Positions 47,450 to 61,114 are shown, numbered from the stretch's first letter. The stretch: 64,000 nt of DNA from Acipenser ruthenus (GCF_902713425.1 NC_081209.1:2489001-2553000), one strand, 5' to 3'. Translations and numbers: made by a program. The notes: generated by a model not told the origin, from the sequence alone.

Positions 47450-48824
47450 TTGATTCTGCGTATTCTTTTATTCCATCAAACCGCTGGATTAAACTTTCTC
47501 ACAAGAGACAAAAGTATACCTTTTTTTTTTTGTCTAACCCAAAATAGAAGATATGGGGGGGGGAAATAAAAAAAAAAAACCCACAAATCAAGCTGTAGAA
47601 AACGTTAAATGATGGCTGCAACACAGAACAGGCAGGTCTGCAAAAAGTCAGTGATTCAAGCTTGAAGAATGGAGACTCGTGTGTGCTGGGGCCTCCACTG
47701 GGTCAAAAACAGAGAATACCAGGGATTACACACACACAGGGGAAGCCAAACCTGCCGCGGATCATCCCTCACACGTTTTAGTTTAAACCTCAGTAGCGAG
47801 TTAACATTTGAACCACAAGCTATAAATACCTGGGGAGGTGCCCAAGCACCTGGCTGCAGACAGCACGTGTCAAGTGTACACTGCTCACCTACAGTGCTGT
47901 CAAAAGCATAGGGCTTTCTATTCCTGGCCATGCTAAACATCTCCACATGGTCCAAAGCACCATGCTTATTCCAGGCTTTGCAGTAAGCCAACTCCACCAG
48001 ATAGAACGTGCTTAATACAGAGTTTCCTCCCCAGCAGAAACATCTCGCATGGCAGGATCTGCTCTTAACAGCTGCTAATTTACAAACATGTGACAACAGT
48101 TCATGCCAGAGCCTTGCTCCCTTCCATAGCGCAATATCACCTCCAGACTGAGCTGATTCACAGAATTACACTGAAACAATACTGCTTGAATTGAAGAAGG
48201 TTCAGATCTGAGCAATACATAGACTGGTCAGCAGGGAAACAGGAGGGTACAGAATAGACAGACGACTCTCTCCACCCAGGTTTGGGTTGACCTGATTCTC
48301 TGTGAACGTAGCTCAGCCTGGCACCCCATGGGGCAGCTTGCATCAGGGAGTCCACAGCAAAGTGGACACCCTGGAACAGCTGTGGAGACGATACTAACAG
48401 CTGACTGACTGTCCTTCACCTCAACACTGTCCACTCCCCATCATTAAAACAAATGAAATAATTATAAACTAAAATCACTCCACAGCGAAAACCTAAAAAA
48501 AAAAAAAAAGAAAGACCTGACTAGTCTGAATACAAAAACTGACAAATAAATTTGATATAAAAAAAAACCACAAAATATTATATATCTTTTGTTTCCTGTT
48601 ATTTTTATGCAATTATTTTATATAATATTTCAAGGTATTCCACAGACACACTCCTCTTCCCAGTGTGTGTGTGTGTGTGTGGAACAGCCCTGTGCTTCTG
48701 TGCTGGAGATGCGAATAGCAGATGTAAATGAAGAGATTTCAGCAGGTTGACTTGGGAGTGGCTGGCTGGCTAATTCTAATTGGTTTCGGGCAGGCAGCAG
48801 CTTGCCGGATGGGCTGAAGTCCTC
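47450..48824 (-). other. RNF10 3' UTR
   Basis: Non-coding sequence from the RNF10 stop to the AATAAA at 47472-47467, with A/T runs and no open conserved frame. Human RNF10 also has a sizeable 3' UTR. Confidence 0.6.
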
Positions 48825-51800
48825 CTATTTCATGTGAACCATCGACGTGCTGAACAGGAGCTTCTGTTTCTTCTTTTTCTTCTTCCCCACTTTCTCCTCT
48901 GCTGAGAAAAAAAAGACTTGCATTTACATGAAGTTAACTCAAGCACTGTGACCCGGTATATGCCTCCTAGTGTTGTGACCCAGTATCCCTCCATGCTTCC
49001 CAGTACAGTACCTGCACTGTGCCCCAGTGCCCCTCCCTGCCTCCCAGCGCTCGGAGCCGGTTCAGGCAGTGGACCCGGGCCCTTGTCCAGCTGCAGCAGC
49101 GCCTCCTCGAAGGCCTGGCTGAAGGAGTTCTGGAAGCTGGGAACCGGGACCCGGTCAGACCCATCACTCTCCCCGTCGCTGTCAGGAGCAGGGGGAGCCA
49201 GGAACAGGTCAGCTGAGGGAGAGAAGACAGGCAGGTGAGAGTGAGGAGATGGCTCATAAAACAAATTAACAGCAAGACACCAAACCCTGAACCAGGCTGA
49301 CACTGGGAATATTCGAAAAACAGCTGCTTTTACACACCCTGATTAGCAATAACCTTGGGACCACTTCAGGACTCGAGTCTATGAATATAAATGATGGCTC
49401 ATCCCTTGCTACTAACAGCCTCTATTAATGGGGTCTAACTTGACAGGGCATATGTTCAATTTCTATTTGCACTTTTCTAGTGGCATTAACTGCTGGGTAG
49501 CTGTGTACCGATAAATGGCAAATCCTATTCCAAGGGCACACCTTATTCTTGGTTGTTTTGCAAACTGATCCTGGATTAGTGGACTAATCCTCCAAGTCCA
49601 GAGAGATGCCAGGAGAAAAGCAAACCGAAAACACAAACAGGAAACTCCAGCTCACGCCAGTCAGGTCCTTCCTCACCTTTCTTTGGGGTCACCCTGGGCC
49701 AGCCATCCGCCCTCGCCTTCCCGTCACGCAGCATCTAGTGAGACGCACAAGCACAGAGTCACCAGGCTTTCCTTGCTCATTTCACACTTTAAAAACTCTA
49801 CACACTGCAGCAGGATCACCCACTCCTGCAGCAAGGGAACTACCCCATCCCCACTTCCCTGCCCTTGTAAACTCACCTGAGCAAAGGAGAGGCAGTGAGA
49901 GTCATCCTCCAGGCTCCCCACACAAGGAGGGGGGCTCGGGCCCCCCAGGCAGGGGAACACCACGCTCACTGTGTCTGCAGGACCAGAATTCACAGTCAAC
50001 AAGCAGCTTCCATACATTGCGTAAAATCCAACAAATATTTACCCTACAAAACAGGTGCTAGAAACTTCACAACATCGTATGCATTTGCACTATAAAATTA
50101 GTATTTATTTATGTTTTCCCCAGATACTTCACACCCTGGTGTCCCTCCTAATAATCCATGAAAAAGGTTAGTCTGCTAAAGAGACAAGTCATTAACATAA
50201 AACTTGTTTACAACATACTCCTGAGCTGTGAAGTCAGGAGAGAAACACACACTCAGTCCGAGCCACACAAGTCACTGTGCTTACCAGAGGCAGGGCTGGA
50301 GCTGAGTGCTGTGTGAGAGGAGAGCAGGGAGACAGACTCAGAGTGGAGGGAGAGGCCCAGAGGGACGGCAGCGTCCGCAGGAGGGGAGCCGAAAGCAGGG
50401 AAGTGCTGCAGGTTCTCCAGGCCGATGTGCACCTCGGGGTCTGAAACACAAGAGGGAGGAGTCAGAGAGCAAGCAAGCAGCACAGGGGATCAACCAATCA
50501 CAGAGACAAAAAACAACTCTGCTGTGTACAAGTTCAAAAGCATTGAGTGTAGAGGTGTCAGTAAATATGTGCACGAATTTGAAAGCGCAGGGAGATTTCC
50601 ACAAAGGAACCCTTCCCAGACCCCTAATAGCAACCAATAAACCACACCCGGCTCGAACCTCCACGTCTGGTTTCACAAACCCGAATTAGGTTTAATCTTC
50701 TTTATGTGAGGTAGTCTAATATTAGCCCTGTCAGGGTCTGTGAATCTAGCTGTAATCTTGGCAATGTCTGGGCTCCAGCACTCACATCTCCCCTGTTTCT
50801 GGTTCTCCTCCATCTCAATCCTCCTCTCCCTGCGTCTCTCTTCCCGCGCTTTCTTCTGACGGAAGTGTCTCCTCTTCTCAAGATCATCTGGGGGAGAAAA
50901 AAAAGATTAAACTACATATAATGAGGACTAGTAGATGTTTCCTAAGCAGGTTGTACTTTAAGTGTACATTAATGATTGAGTCTGAAGTTATGGATGTTGT
51001 ACTGTAACTTTAAACAGTGTTTGCTCCTCTACCTGCATTGAGAAAGTTTTACTAAATTACAGAGACCTGGATAAACGAGACAGCGCTATCTGAGAATGGT
51101 ACCCAGAACAGGATTCAGACATGAGTTCAGATTCCAGCCTATTGGAGCAGTGTGGCTAACTCACCTGCAAAGGCGTCAAGTGTCTCCTTGGACAGCAGGG
51201 GGGGCTGCAGAGCCAGCTCACAGATGCTGAACTCACAGGTGAGAGGCAGGTGGGAGAGGTAGCGGTGCCGGCGACGCACCTCCTGTGGAGGGAGGGAGGG
51301 AGGGAGAGAGAGAGAGAGAAACAAATCCATTAATCCCACCACACACTAAACACCAAGTTAAGGTGGGAAGAAATGCTGACGTCATGCAATGTAATACAGA
51401 CATGAAGTTATACAAGACAAATATTTGGATTTGGTGCTCCTTGTGAACAGATGCCAATCTTAATCTTTGCATGCATCATGGTATTTTAAACTTTAAAACC
51501 ACCAACTAGTAGCCATGCAGATATTTCCTGTTAACCCTTTGCAGTCCATTTATTAACTGCGCGTCAGGCACGCCAGGTCTAATTAATTTTCACACGCGCA
51601 GTTAATTTTATACGTGCTGTTTAAAAGTATTTTTTTTTCACAGTCAAACGGGTTTAAATGGCCCTGCATATCAACAAAGCACTCACTAGGCATCTCCAGC
51701 CCCGCCCCACCCTTTCGTTTGCTATAGCGTTCACCTATGTAAGAAATAAATAATAATAATAATAATAATAGTCGTACATACCGATCGATCATCTCCGGAT

Positions 51801-54800
51801 CACTCGTTTTATCACCAAACTCCTCAATAATGCGATCCAAGTCATTATTTTAGCTCTGCAAATGTCCATGATAGTCTCTGTGCGCTGACGCACTCAGCCA
51901 GCTTGTTTACTATGAACGCCCCGTTATCTGATACCTGATACCATGTATGACTATTCATGAGATAAGCCTTTTTTTTTTTTTTTTTTTTTTTTTTCCCCCG
52001 ACTTGTCTCGGCTCCTGTCGCTCCCACTCGGCAATTGAATGGTTTTCTCGGCTTTTTCCGTTGAAAAAACGACTAAACACCCGTTTATTGCGTTGCTATA
52101 ATGATGTCGGACCCAGTCCGACAAAGGACCTGTGAGGAATAATTGCAATGTCGGACCCAGTCCGACAATGGACCGCAAAGGGTTAAAAGCAGTGGCAGAA
52201 TTTTTTCTTTTTTAAAAAACACTGAACCTGACCAGGTCACGTGTAACTTGCTGAGTGCAGGAAGCAGTTTCAATGGGAGAAGGAAGTTTGTGTCCCCAGC
52301 TGTTAAAACCACCTCTCAACCTGACATCTGAATGCACTACGTGTAGCAGTAGCTGGTAACTAAGGGTGTGCTTAAATATTGTCTGAACATCGAAAAGCGG
52401 AAGTTTAAAGCCTGTCTCACCTCGTTCACGGAGTGCCCCTCGATTTCCACCACGGTGGCACTGATTTTCTCGGGGCTCCTCTCCAGGCTGCCGTACTCGC
52501 GCATTAGGCAGCGCACATTAATGGGGTGCAGGAACATCTGCTGACCATCCTCGGCTGCAAACAAGCACACACAGGGTCAGCGAGCAGCAGCCAACACCAA
52601 CAGACAGCCCCTTCATTTCCACTGGACTTTTTACCTTGTTGTGGATGCATCTCCACCTACCCTGGTAGAAGTAGTAGTATGGTCCATTCCCAGTGGGCTT
52701 CAGGGCAGTCTCGCGCTGGCCAGTCTGAGCGCGCTCAGTGGTGTTGGTGCTCGGTGCCGGCTCAGACTGAGGCTCGGGGGCCTGGTGCAGCTCAGACTCG
52801 GGTTCCAGGGCGGGCTCGCTCTCTGGGGAGCAGTCCGAGGCCCCCTCCTCCAGCAGGTCGGGGTCAATGACCTCATCGTCAAAGGCAGAGGAGTACTGCA
52901 CCACAGGCTGATGCACAGGAGAGTGAGAAGTTAGCCAGGGACACGCAGCTCAGCCAACAGCAGTTAATCGTACAGTGTTCTTTGTTTTACAATGGGTCCA
53001 AAACGCTTGACTTTAAAATATCACACAGTATGATGTTACACATGACATCTTCAATTCAAACTGCCCATCAAACCACCAGTAACCTGTAATGAAATAATGC
53101 ACCCCCAATTTTTCCAGTGTGGGGTGGGTGAAGGAGCTCTGTACCTTGCTGTTTGGGGTTGCATTGGTCCACACCTCAGAGGTCACTTCAGCCAAGGGAG
53201 GGTCACTCACGGTCAGTGCTTCTAGTTTGGCCTCAGTGGCGGTCATCTCCTTCTCTGGCCAGGACTTCAGCAAAGCTTCCTCGCGCTCCTAAAATAAACA
53301 CACAGCCGTCTGGCCATCACACCTTGTGAAGAGCCTGGTTACTCTGAATCTGGCTACTCAGACAGGTCAAGAACGAGTACATATACATAGAACCACACTA
53401 ACACTATAAAGCAGTCCTATCATTAAACACATTTTAATGTTTGATATATTGCACAAGTCAGAATTCTAAAGTAAAACTATATGAAACAAAATCTGGACGG
53501 GTTTGCTTTGTCATGCAGCGCTGCAGTATGTATCCTTGCCCTCTATGCCGCCCAGCAAAGGGAGGCAGCAGCAGCAGCATGGATCAGGACCTTACCTTGA
53601 GCTCCTGCAGGGCAGCCTCGATGAAGCAGGCCTCTGGGGTGTGCTGCTCTTCCAGGTACTGCCTCTGCAGAGAGGCCCTCTCCTCCCACACGACCTGCTG
53701 CAGCACCTGGGAGGGTGAGGCCAGCAGCAGCTTCGAGTACTGGCTGTGCAAGTCATCTGGAACAGGAGATACACATTTACAGGGGGCTGCTCTCTATACA
53801 CACACACTCACACTGGAACAGCACTGCCCTGATACGCGAGGCAGGCCTTCATAAAGTAAGTTTAAAACAGAAGGTTCATTGACTTGCAGTGCTACTTCTC
53901 TTACTTCAATCATTTCTATTCATTTTTTACATACTAAATGGGAGTCAATTATAAAGAATATGTATACCAAGTGCAATAAGGTTTAATGCATTCATGTCTG
54001 AACAACACTATGAATAAATCTCAATGTGTATGACCACACTTATGGGGGAAGGGAGCGTGTTAAAAGCAATGAGAGCTCTTCACAAGACTATTTAAACGTA
54101 TTAGTCTTTTAAAGCCACATGGCAGGTTTGACCCCCCCTTACCTCCAAGGTGAATAGGCTCCTCCACCTTCATCCACCTGGGGCTGGGCAGAGCCACCAG
54201 CACCCCCTTCTCACGACGCATCAGCTGCATGGTGATGGTGTCTCCAGCCAGGTACTGCCGGGTCTCCATCGCCACCACACTGAGGAGACAGGCAGGCTCA
54301 AACAGGGCAGAGGAGCGCCATTAACTCCAGCACTACTAACTGTCATTAACAGCAGCCTAAGAGAACTGTTATAGATTTAAAACGACGACGAAGACGTAAG
54401 GAGCCAAAATGTTTGTCTACCTGATTTATAATCCACTCCCTTCAAAGGAATTTAAAAACAGCAAACATTTGTTTTGCCCTCTCCTGTAGTAGTAGATTAT
54501 ATTTAGACCGCACACTGTAGCGATTACCCGCCAGTCCTCACAATTTCACAGAATCCTGACAGCTTACAGTAGATCCCCACATCCCTCTAGAGTGCTGAGA
54601 TCCTGATTCCCAATTGCACTCTCCTAATATATGAACAGGGATGGAAATAAGACTCCCATTGCATAGCAGCTTGATCCATTCCTGAGCTTGTTACCTCGAC
54701 ACTGGGGCTAATCAAGCACATTAAAACCGTCCCTGATGGAACTCGGATAGGCAGGATGGCTCAACACTGACCTCTTTAGGTTGCTGGTGTGGACTGCCTC

Positions 54801-57601
54801 GTAGCAGATGGGACACTTGGTCCAGGTCTTCTCACCAAGGGACAGGTAGTGCAGGATGCAGGCCCAGCAGAAGATGTGTCCGCAGCAGGTGATCTTGGCA
54901 GCGACGGGAGGGTACAGGCAGATGGGGCAGGAGGGAACCTCGTGGCTGTAGATGCGCTGTCAAATCACAGGGGAGGTACAGGTTAGCAGCCGGCAGGGAT
55001 CAAATCGTCTCGGCAGATTAGGAACCAAAGCGTGTAATCACTGTTGGAGCTCTTACTGACCAGCTGTACTGAAAGACAACCTGAGTGTCTATATTGACCA
55101 CTCTGATGCATCCCGCTGTTGAGATACATCTATATAAGTCTCGATATAAGGACACTTTGGGTCTTCCTTGTGATTTGACTGCAGCTGTATGTTTGATACC
55201 TGTTGGACTTCAGTTGATGATGTGTTCCTGAATGTATTTTCCATCCTCAGATACTCACCACCTGCTGTACGGAGTCCCAGCTGACCAGGGTGTCTGGGTC
55301 AGCGAAGTGAGCAGTGTAGTCCTGGTCCTCAGACACCACGAACTGGCAGCTAGAGAGGACAGAAAGGGGGGAGAGACAGGGAGAGCTTTAAAGACACTGA
55401 CCACAGCAAGACCTTCATTATAAAATAACAAAAAAAAAACAGAAAAGGAAAATGAGCAGTACAAGATGTTGACTACTGGAATCGTAGTGTTTAAACGGTT
55501 AAAAAGTCCAGAGTAGTGACTTGCTTTACATAAAAGGATCTTAAACCCTATTTTAAAACATTGTGTGTATATCCGATGACAGTCCTCATTAGGTTAGGGA
55601 GACATTGTGAGGTTACTGCTAGAGGATATAGATTGTCTCGTCACTCACTTTGCCTGCAGGAAGAGCTCCTTGTTGAAGGGCTTCGCTTTGTGCCCCCACT
55701 TGTTGCGCCGGCCCCAGCCCCCATGCCCGTCGGAGACGGGCCCGCCATGCCCGCGCGGCTCGAAGGTGAAGTTCAGCAGGTGGTTCAGGCTGATCTTCTT
55801 GGGTCCAGAGAACTGGGCCGGGCTGAACTCGGCCCGCTGAGCCTCTGCTACCTGGAAAGAGAGAGAACGAGGGCAGCACTCATGTTTGGGTCACACGGCC
55901 GGCTCAGTCTGTGATAACAGACCTCCTGTAATGTGTTTCTGTAAGGCCATACTGCACAGCCTAAAGCTAACCTACATTTGACCTTTGACAACAGTTAAAT
56001 GTTTAAGAAAAATCTGAACACTTGGAAAACAATTTAACTATTGCTGACAACCCTAAACAAACCTAAATATGGGCCCCTGTAAAAATTGCTACAGTTGCTT
56101 TATTTAAATACACATTAATCTTTATTAGGTGAGGATTATTTTCACCTACCCCTCCAGACTGTCCTTACCTCCTCTCGGCGCCCCCCTCCATACAGCCGGT
56201 TGCCCCCTCCTCTCTGGGGGGGTCTCTTGTCGAAGGCCTTGCCTTTCTGTGGGGTGGGGCGGCGAGCCTGCCCCGAGAAGCTCTCTGTTTTAGGGTAGGA
56301 GGGATCGCGTTTGCGGGTGTAGCGCTGCTTTGAACCATTACTATTCTTTCCATCTGTGAGTAGAAAGAGGAGGAGTGTCTTTTAGAGGTTTAGCATGGCT
56401 CAGGCAGGCAACAAAGGAGAAGGCGTATGTTACGATACCAACTGAAGGGTATACAGCACCGTTTACCGTTTCTGTACATTTAGACTAAATGGAATGAAAT
56501 CCAAGTGGATTTCCATCATCCCTAACTACATTAAATAGTGCTAAATTTAGAAATCACTTCAATAACTTCACCTTTTCAGGACTCCTATTCTTTAAAGTCG
56601 TGAGCCGGATTGAGGGTCAATTACTGTTTCTGAATTCCAATTAATTTTTAAAGTCTATTCCAAATTCCTTCAAAACAAAAAGTACATTTGTTTAGTACAA
56701 AATTTTTTTTTTTCATGAAGCAGATCTTTTTGTTTTTATACAAAGCTGAAACCATTAAAGTAAACAGACTTAGTCAAACAAGCTTTTAAAACACGTGGTC
56801 TTTAGTTTATACACACAGAACTAAGTAAATCGGGGCGTGAGACTCGAGAGTGAGGACTACTGACAGATTGACCTTCAATACAGGTGGTCTTCATAGCACT
56901 CAAATATGAATCGGGTATGCAGGTAGTTTACATGTCCACGCATCCAGGGGCATCGACACAAACATCTTCCTAAAACTTGAAATGTCTTTAGAATCACACT
57001 TTTAAAGTGTCTGTACTGAGGTGCGACACGTTTGGAGTCAACATACGCTTTTATAAACCATCAAACAAATACTGTATACCAATGGACTGTGCCCTGTCTT
57101 CGAATAATAGTGTCTATTATAAACACACTAGAGATCCGTGATCTGTACAGCCTGCTTCGGTCACACATGACCCACATCAGCTAAAGAGGACTCTTTCTTA
57201 CAACTGGATAATTCGATGAAGACAGCAGATTGTCACGCAGGCGACATTGTTATATTCTACACATGTCCAATTCCGTTACAAAAACCTACTGCGTTTGGAC
57301 ACAAGCGCGACATAACCTACTAATACCACAAGTGAGAATGTAAACAAACTGCATAAGCCAGAGGCCCTGGAGTGCGCCGTGAGCCTCGGACTCGAGTTTG
57401 CGGGTGCCCACAGAACCCCTCCCGTAGGCGAGCGGTCGGTGTACTGGTATGGTAGGCACCTGTTTTGGGTTTAGAGTCCCCGGTGGCCGGCCCAGCAGAC
57501 CCGGAGCGGGGCGGCACTTTGCTGTTGGCGTTTTTCTCCATGGCGTTGCGGTGGTGGTTGTGACCGGGCTCCTGGGAGACACAGGCCGAGCTCTCTAGCA
57601 T
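48825..57601 (-). CDS. RNF10: RING finger protein 10 (E3 ubiquitin ligase), complete
   Basis: RING E3 ligase that ubiquitinates small-subunit ribosomal proteins on stalled ribosomes; also reported as a synapse-to-nucleus messenger. Seventeen exons: 57601..57460, 56353..56169, 55851..55649, 55349..55259, 54956..54772, 54279..54143, 53756..53596, 53288..53145, 52907..52661, 52554..52421, 51282..51165, 50887..50786, 50440..50285, 49974..49877, 49734..49677, 49212..49012, 48898..48825. All are phase-consistent and give 811 aa, the human length. A basic, Gly-rich head ([22 protein letters not shown]) is followed by [11 protein letters not shown]. The C3HC4 RING has Cys217, Cys220, Cys232, His234, Cys237, Cys240, Cys255 and Cys258 (CPICLYPP ... 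CGHIFCWAC ... CPIC). Then come a charged helix [38 protein letters not shown], and the Lys-rich tail [12 protein letters not shown]. The start at 57601 aligns with the human N-terminus. A second in-frame Met with a better context lies 21 codons later. Confidence 0.98.
51531..52186. mobile_element. piggyBac-type non-autonomous element
   Basis: Bounded by TTAA target sites. The left end is ttaaccctttgcagtccat and the right end, reverse-complemented, is ttaaccctttgcggtccat, so TIRs match 18 of 19 including the TTAA. This is the piggyBac signature. The interior has a subterminal inverted pair of gtcggacccagtccgaca words at the right end, a long T-run (51969-51994), a TAA microsatellite, and a minus-strand segment [20 protein letters not shown] that looks like the start of a piggyBac transposase. 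Length 656 bp, too short for the full transposase. It lies in RNF10 intron 10. Confidence 0.85.
54646..54738. mobile_element. Foldback MITE, internally shortened copy
   Basis: cagggatggaaataagactc, ccattgcatagcagcttgat and ccattcctgagcttgttacc form the left arm. The right arm is cut down to ggctaatcaagcac ... ccctg. Located in RNF10 intron 5. Confidence 0.65.
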
Positions 57602-58060
57602 CAACAGAGGCGAACAGGGAAGGGGAGAACGGGAGGCTGCGAGTGCGGGGGATCAGGCGGCGAGGGCCCAGGCTCATGGTGTTCATACACGGAGGCTCCA
57701 TCACGGCGACAGCATGTTGACAGCAAAACGAATGAAGAAAAAATAAAAATATCGGGCTGCTGAGGAAAGACAGCGGCGCAGCGCCGAAGTACTGGAAGGG
57801 AAAAAAAAGCTACAGAAGGGATCGCGACCCCTTAAGACGGAGTTTCTCCGGTAGGAGGGAGAGACCGAGTCCCGAGAGAGAGGTATCGGGTCTCCTGGGA
57901 AAGGAGAACGGGGGAAACAAAAAGTTTAAGCGTAGAAACCCGCTAGACGAAACAAACAGTAATGGCGACGAGTCGCCAGCTAAGAACCAGAGGCACCCGG
58001 ATGGGGCTGATATTTATAGGTTTCCGTGGAAATGGTGGCTGATGGGATATGTAGTTTGTT
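57602..58060 (-). promoter_or_regulatory. RNF10 5' UTR and promoter region
   Basis: CpG-rich sequence upstream of the RNF10 start with no TATA box, ending in more AT-rich DNA near 58060. The precise start of transcription cannot be read. Confidence 0.5.
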
Positions 58061-58900
58061 TTTCTTTAGTTCAGAACATCTAGGCGGTCTGGGAGTTGGA
58101 GTTTTTAAAAATAGAAATCCGTGGCAGTACGCAGTCGTGTTATGTTTTGCAGTATTAAAGAAAGATCAAATAACGCGTACCTTTCAATGAGCATTACAAC
58201 CAGGTCAGCGCGACTCATCTTTCTGCAGATACTATTATTAAAAAAAATAATAATCTAAAAACGTAATTTCATTTAAACTCAAGCACAGCTATATAATCAT
58301 AAAAATATTATAGGAGCCGATAGCAGTTTAAATTAAACGCTGTTTCCTGCTTGTTTCAGAACATCTGCACGCAAAACAGATATGCGTGCAAACTGAAAGA
58401 CTGTTGGATAAGGACTGTGGTGGTTGTTATCCGGGCCACTAGGGGGCGAGGTGTGCCTAGAACAAATATTTTATTACAAATTAAGGTTAAGATCTTAATG
58501 ACCTTTGCAATCTGTTTGTATAATATATCGGTTTTATACTTGATGCGGTACTCTCCGGGGATGGAAAGAAGACTCTCATCACGTAGCGGCGAGATGCGGA
58601 TTGTTAATGTATTGCAGAAAACGCGTTAGCTGAATACTAAAGTAAAAAGAAAAAAGAAAAAAATAGTTTCTCATCTGCTGCATTCCTCCTGTTGTCCAGT
58701 AGGGTGCGCCTGGTGTCTCTGGTACGGTCTGCCGAGGGCAGTTCTCTCTAACAGGTTGTTTAGTAGGAATATCAAAACAAAAGCCAGGCAGAGGGGGGCA
58801 GGCAAGCAGCAGAGACGGCGAAACAGTGCCCCACCTACAGGCAGATTACATCCAGCAGTGAAGGCTGCTGGCATTAACTGATCAAAGCAAGCCCGCTGCT
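58061..58900. other. RNF10 upstream spacer
   Basis: Mostly AT-rich and unique, with a short fragment of the foldback MITE arm (ggggatggaaagaagactct) at about 58557. No gene is supported. Confidence 0.5.
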
Positions 58901-58929
58901 GGGTTGTTCTCAGTTTGCGTGTGCTTTAG

Positions 58930-59289
58930 TTTGTAGTAGCTAATGTATTGTTTCCAGTTGGACTGGTCCGGGCAGTTTGCTTAGTGAAAGCTTCGGGGTT
59001 GTGTTTACTGGGAGAGGAGGGACTTCACAGCGACGCTTCCCCCCTCGTCTCCGCAAGCAGGCTTGACTGCGTGTGACGCCGGCCAGTTTGCAAACCGAAA
59101 AGGTGAAGCCGAGCCTCAGCAGGTGGACTGTGTTTAGAAGTCAGGGTCTGCCTTTGCTACCAGCACAAAACAACGCAACTTCATCGGCAAGACGACAGGA
59201 AGGAAGCCGCCTTGTTTAAAAAAAAAAACAAAACAAACCCACAACATTCCGGCCAGGATAATCCAGTTGGAAAATAAAACAAAACAAGG
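58930..59289 (+). other. Possible non-coding first exon of a downstream gene
   Basis: GC-rich sequence without an ATG-led frame, ending aaaacaaaacaag and then a strong donor (gtaagg) at about 59290, head to head with RNF10. It could be the 5' UTR exon of the next plus-strand gene, whose coding exons would lie beyond 64000. In human the neighbours past RNF10 are COQ5 and DYNLL1, but nothing here identifies either. Confidence 0.3.
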
Positions 59290-59434
59290 TAAGGTGTAGG
59301 TTTCGAAACAACTGGAAATGAATGAGTTTTGTTCCTAGGAGTGTATGTGAGCGCGCTGGTTAAAGTTGTGCTGAAAACAAACTACATTTAAAAACAAGAA
59401 AAACTGTGATGCAACTCAAGCGTAAATAAATTAG

Positions 59435-59484
<50 letters not shown>

Positions 59485-59885
59485 CAAAAGTATTGTTTTC
59501 TTTGGCTGTTATCTCGACCTCCGCTCCCTGGTGAAGTTTTATTTTTACACCTAATTAATCAAGATCTGTCAGGTTCCCATACACGATCGCCGGGGGAAGT
59601 ACATTATAAGTGACGCTTGTATTGTTTAGCGTGAGACGGAGTTGTATTGTAAGAAAATCGTAAGTGTTTTTTTTTTTTTCTGTCGAGGAAACGTTGTGCT
59701 TCCGAGCGATAAAGCGACGAGCAGCAGAACCGCACCGTACTCGTCTCCAGGTCGGGGTGCGAGGTGTAATTTGTAAGGGTTTATTGCTGTATTTGAACAC
59801 AGCAATGACATTACTGCGTTTGATCCCATTGTAAATATTTTCTAAAAAAAAAAACATTAAGTGGAAGTTGTTATATTATTTTTAA

Positions 59886-59931
<46 letters not shown>

Positions 59932-61100
59932 TTATAAGCAATTCGGTGTCTCGTATTAGTGTCACAGACTACAGGTGTTGAGATTGATGACGGCAATGCT
60001 ATCTCTGTAACATGCAAATCGGAACTATCAGCTGTTAGTACTCTCTTCCAGTACTCTCTTCCATTCAGTAACCGTGTCACCACGGAGCTTCTGTGCCCTG
60101 CTTTCCGTCCATTAACTAGGCAATGTAACGATCTGCCTTGCTTTTGTGTCTGTGTAAATAATAAATACTTTTTTTTTTCCCAGTATGATTTTATTTGATC
60201 TAATTCAATGTTGAAAACAAAAACGAGCTTTGTAAGATGCTGTAAATGCTTGCACACTAAACACGGCGCCGGACACAGCAGTAACTTTATATAGCGTTAG
60301 TAAATATACTAAAAAAAAAACCCCTCAAACGTACGCCTCGTATATTTGAACTATCTCAATTACTGTTGCAAGCGTGTGTGTGGTGCTGATTCTAAATGTC
60401 GCGGCGTCCTTTTCGTTTGCAGGCGTGCTGTCTGTATTACTTCATCTAAAAGCACACAGTTCTGGGAGTAGGGTCGGTATCTGCATCCCACAGAACCCGG
60501 AAAGTGAAGGGACCAACCTGGACACCCGTCAGATCCTTTAGGATTTTGTGTGTTGCTGTTGACTTTCACAGTAACTTTATTCACCCTGCTCTGTCTGCTT
60601 CAAGTGTGGACCGTGCGATGCGTTTGTAGATAGCGGGCTCTAATCAGTTAACGCGTGTGTCCCCCCAAGCAGCGTTTACTGGGATCTGGTTCACTGTAAA
60701 CATGTTTCCTTAACTTGCCGCCGGTTGAAATGCTAATTGAACCGCGGGGCTTGCTGCTGTACCGAATCGGCTGTTCAGTGAGGTGTTAAGCAGCGGCTGC
60801 AGATCGATAGGGCTGTCATGTCTGTTTAGCTCTGTGTTTTAATCAGGACAGTACACACAATCCAATTCCATCTAGTCTGTTCTCCGTTTAAAATCGGAAA
60901 TAAAAACGCACATTCCCTCATGCTGGTTTGATATTTAATAGCAGAAATACCCCATGTTCGTAATTGCCTGAATTAGGGATTTCAATCAGTTTCGTATTAA
61001 TGCTTTAAAAGTCCAAGGGATGTTATTGGATTCTCACTTAAACAAGGAAATCTCTAGAGAACAGAAAGGGGACTCCCCTCAGTGCAACTCAGGGTGTACC
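59290..61100. other. Intron-like DNA with AT and CA microsatellites
   Basis: Contains (AT)n at 59437-59482, (CA)n at 59887-59928 and several A/T runs. No exon is recognised. A weak acceptor-like site occurs near 60420. Confidence 0.5.
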
Positions 61101-61114
61101 GTGTGTTTTAATCA

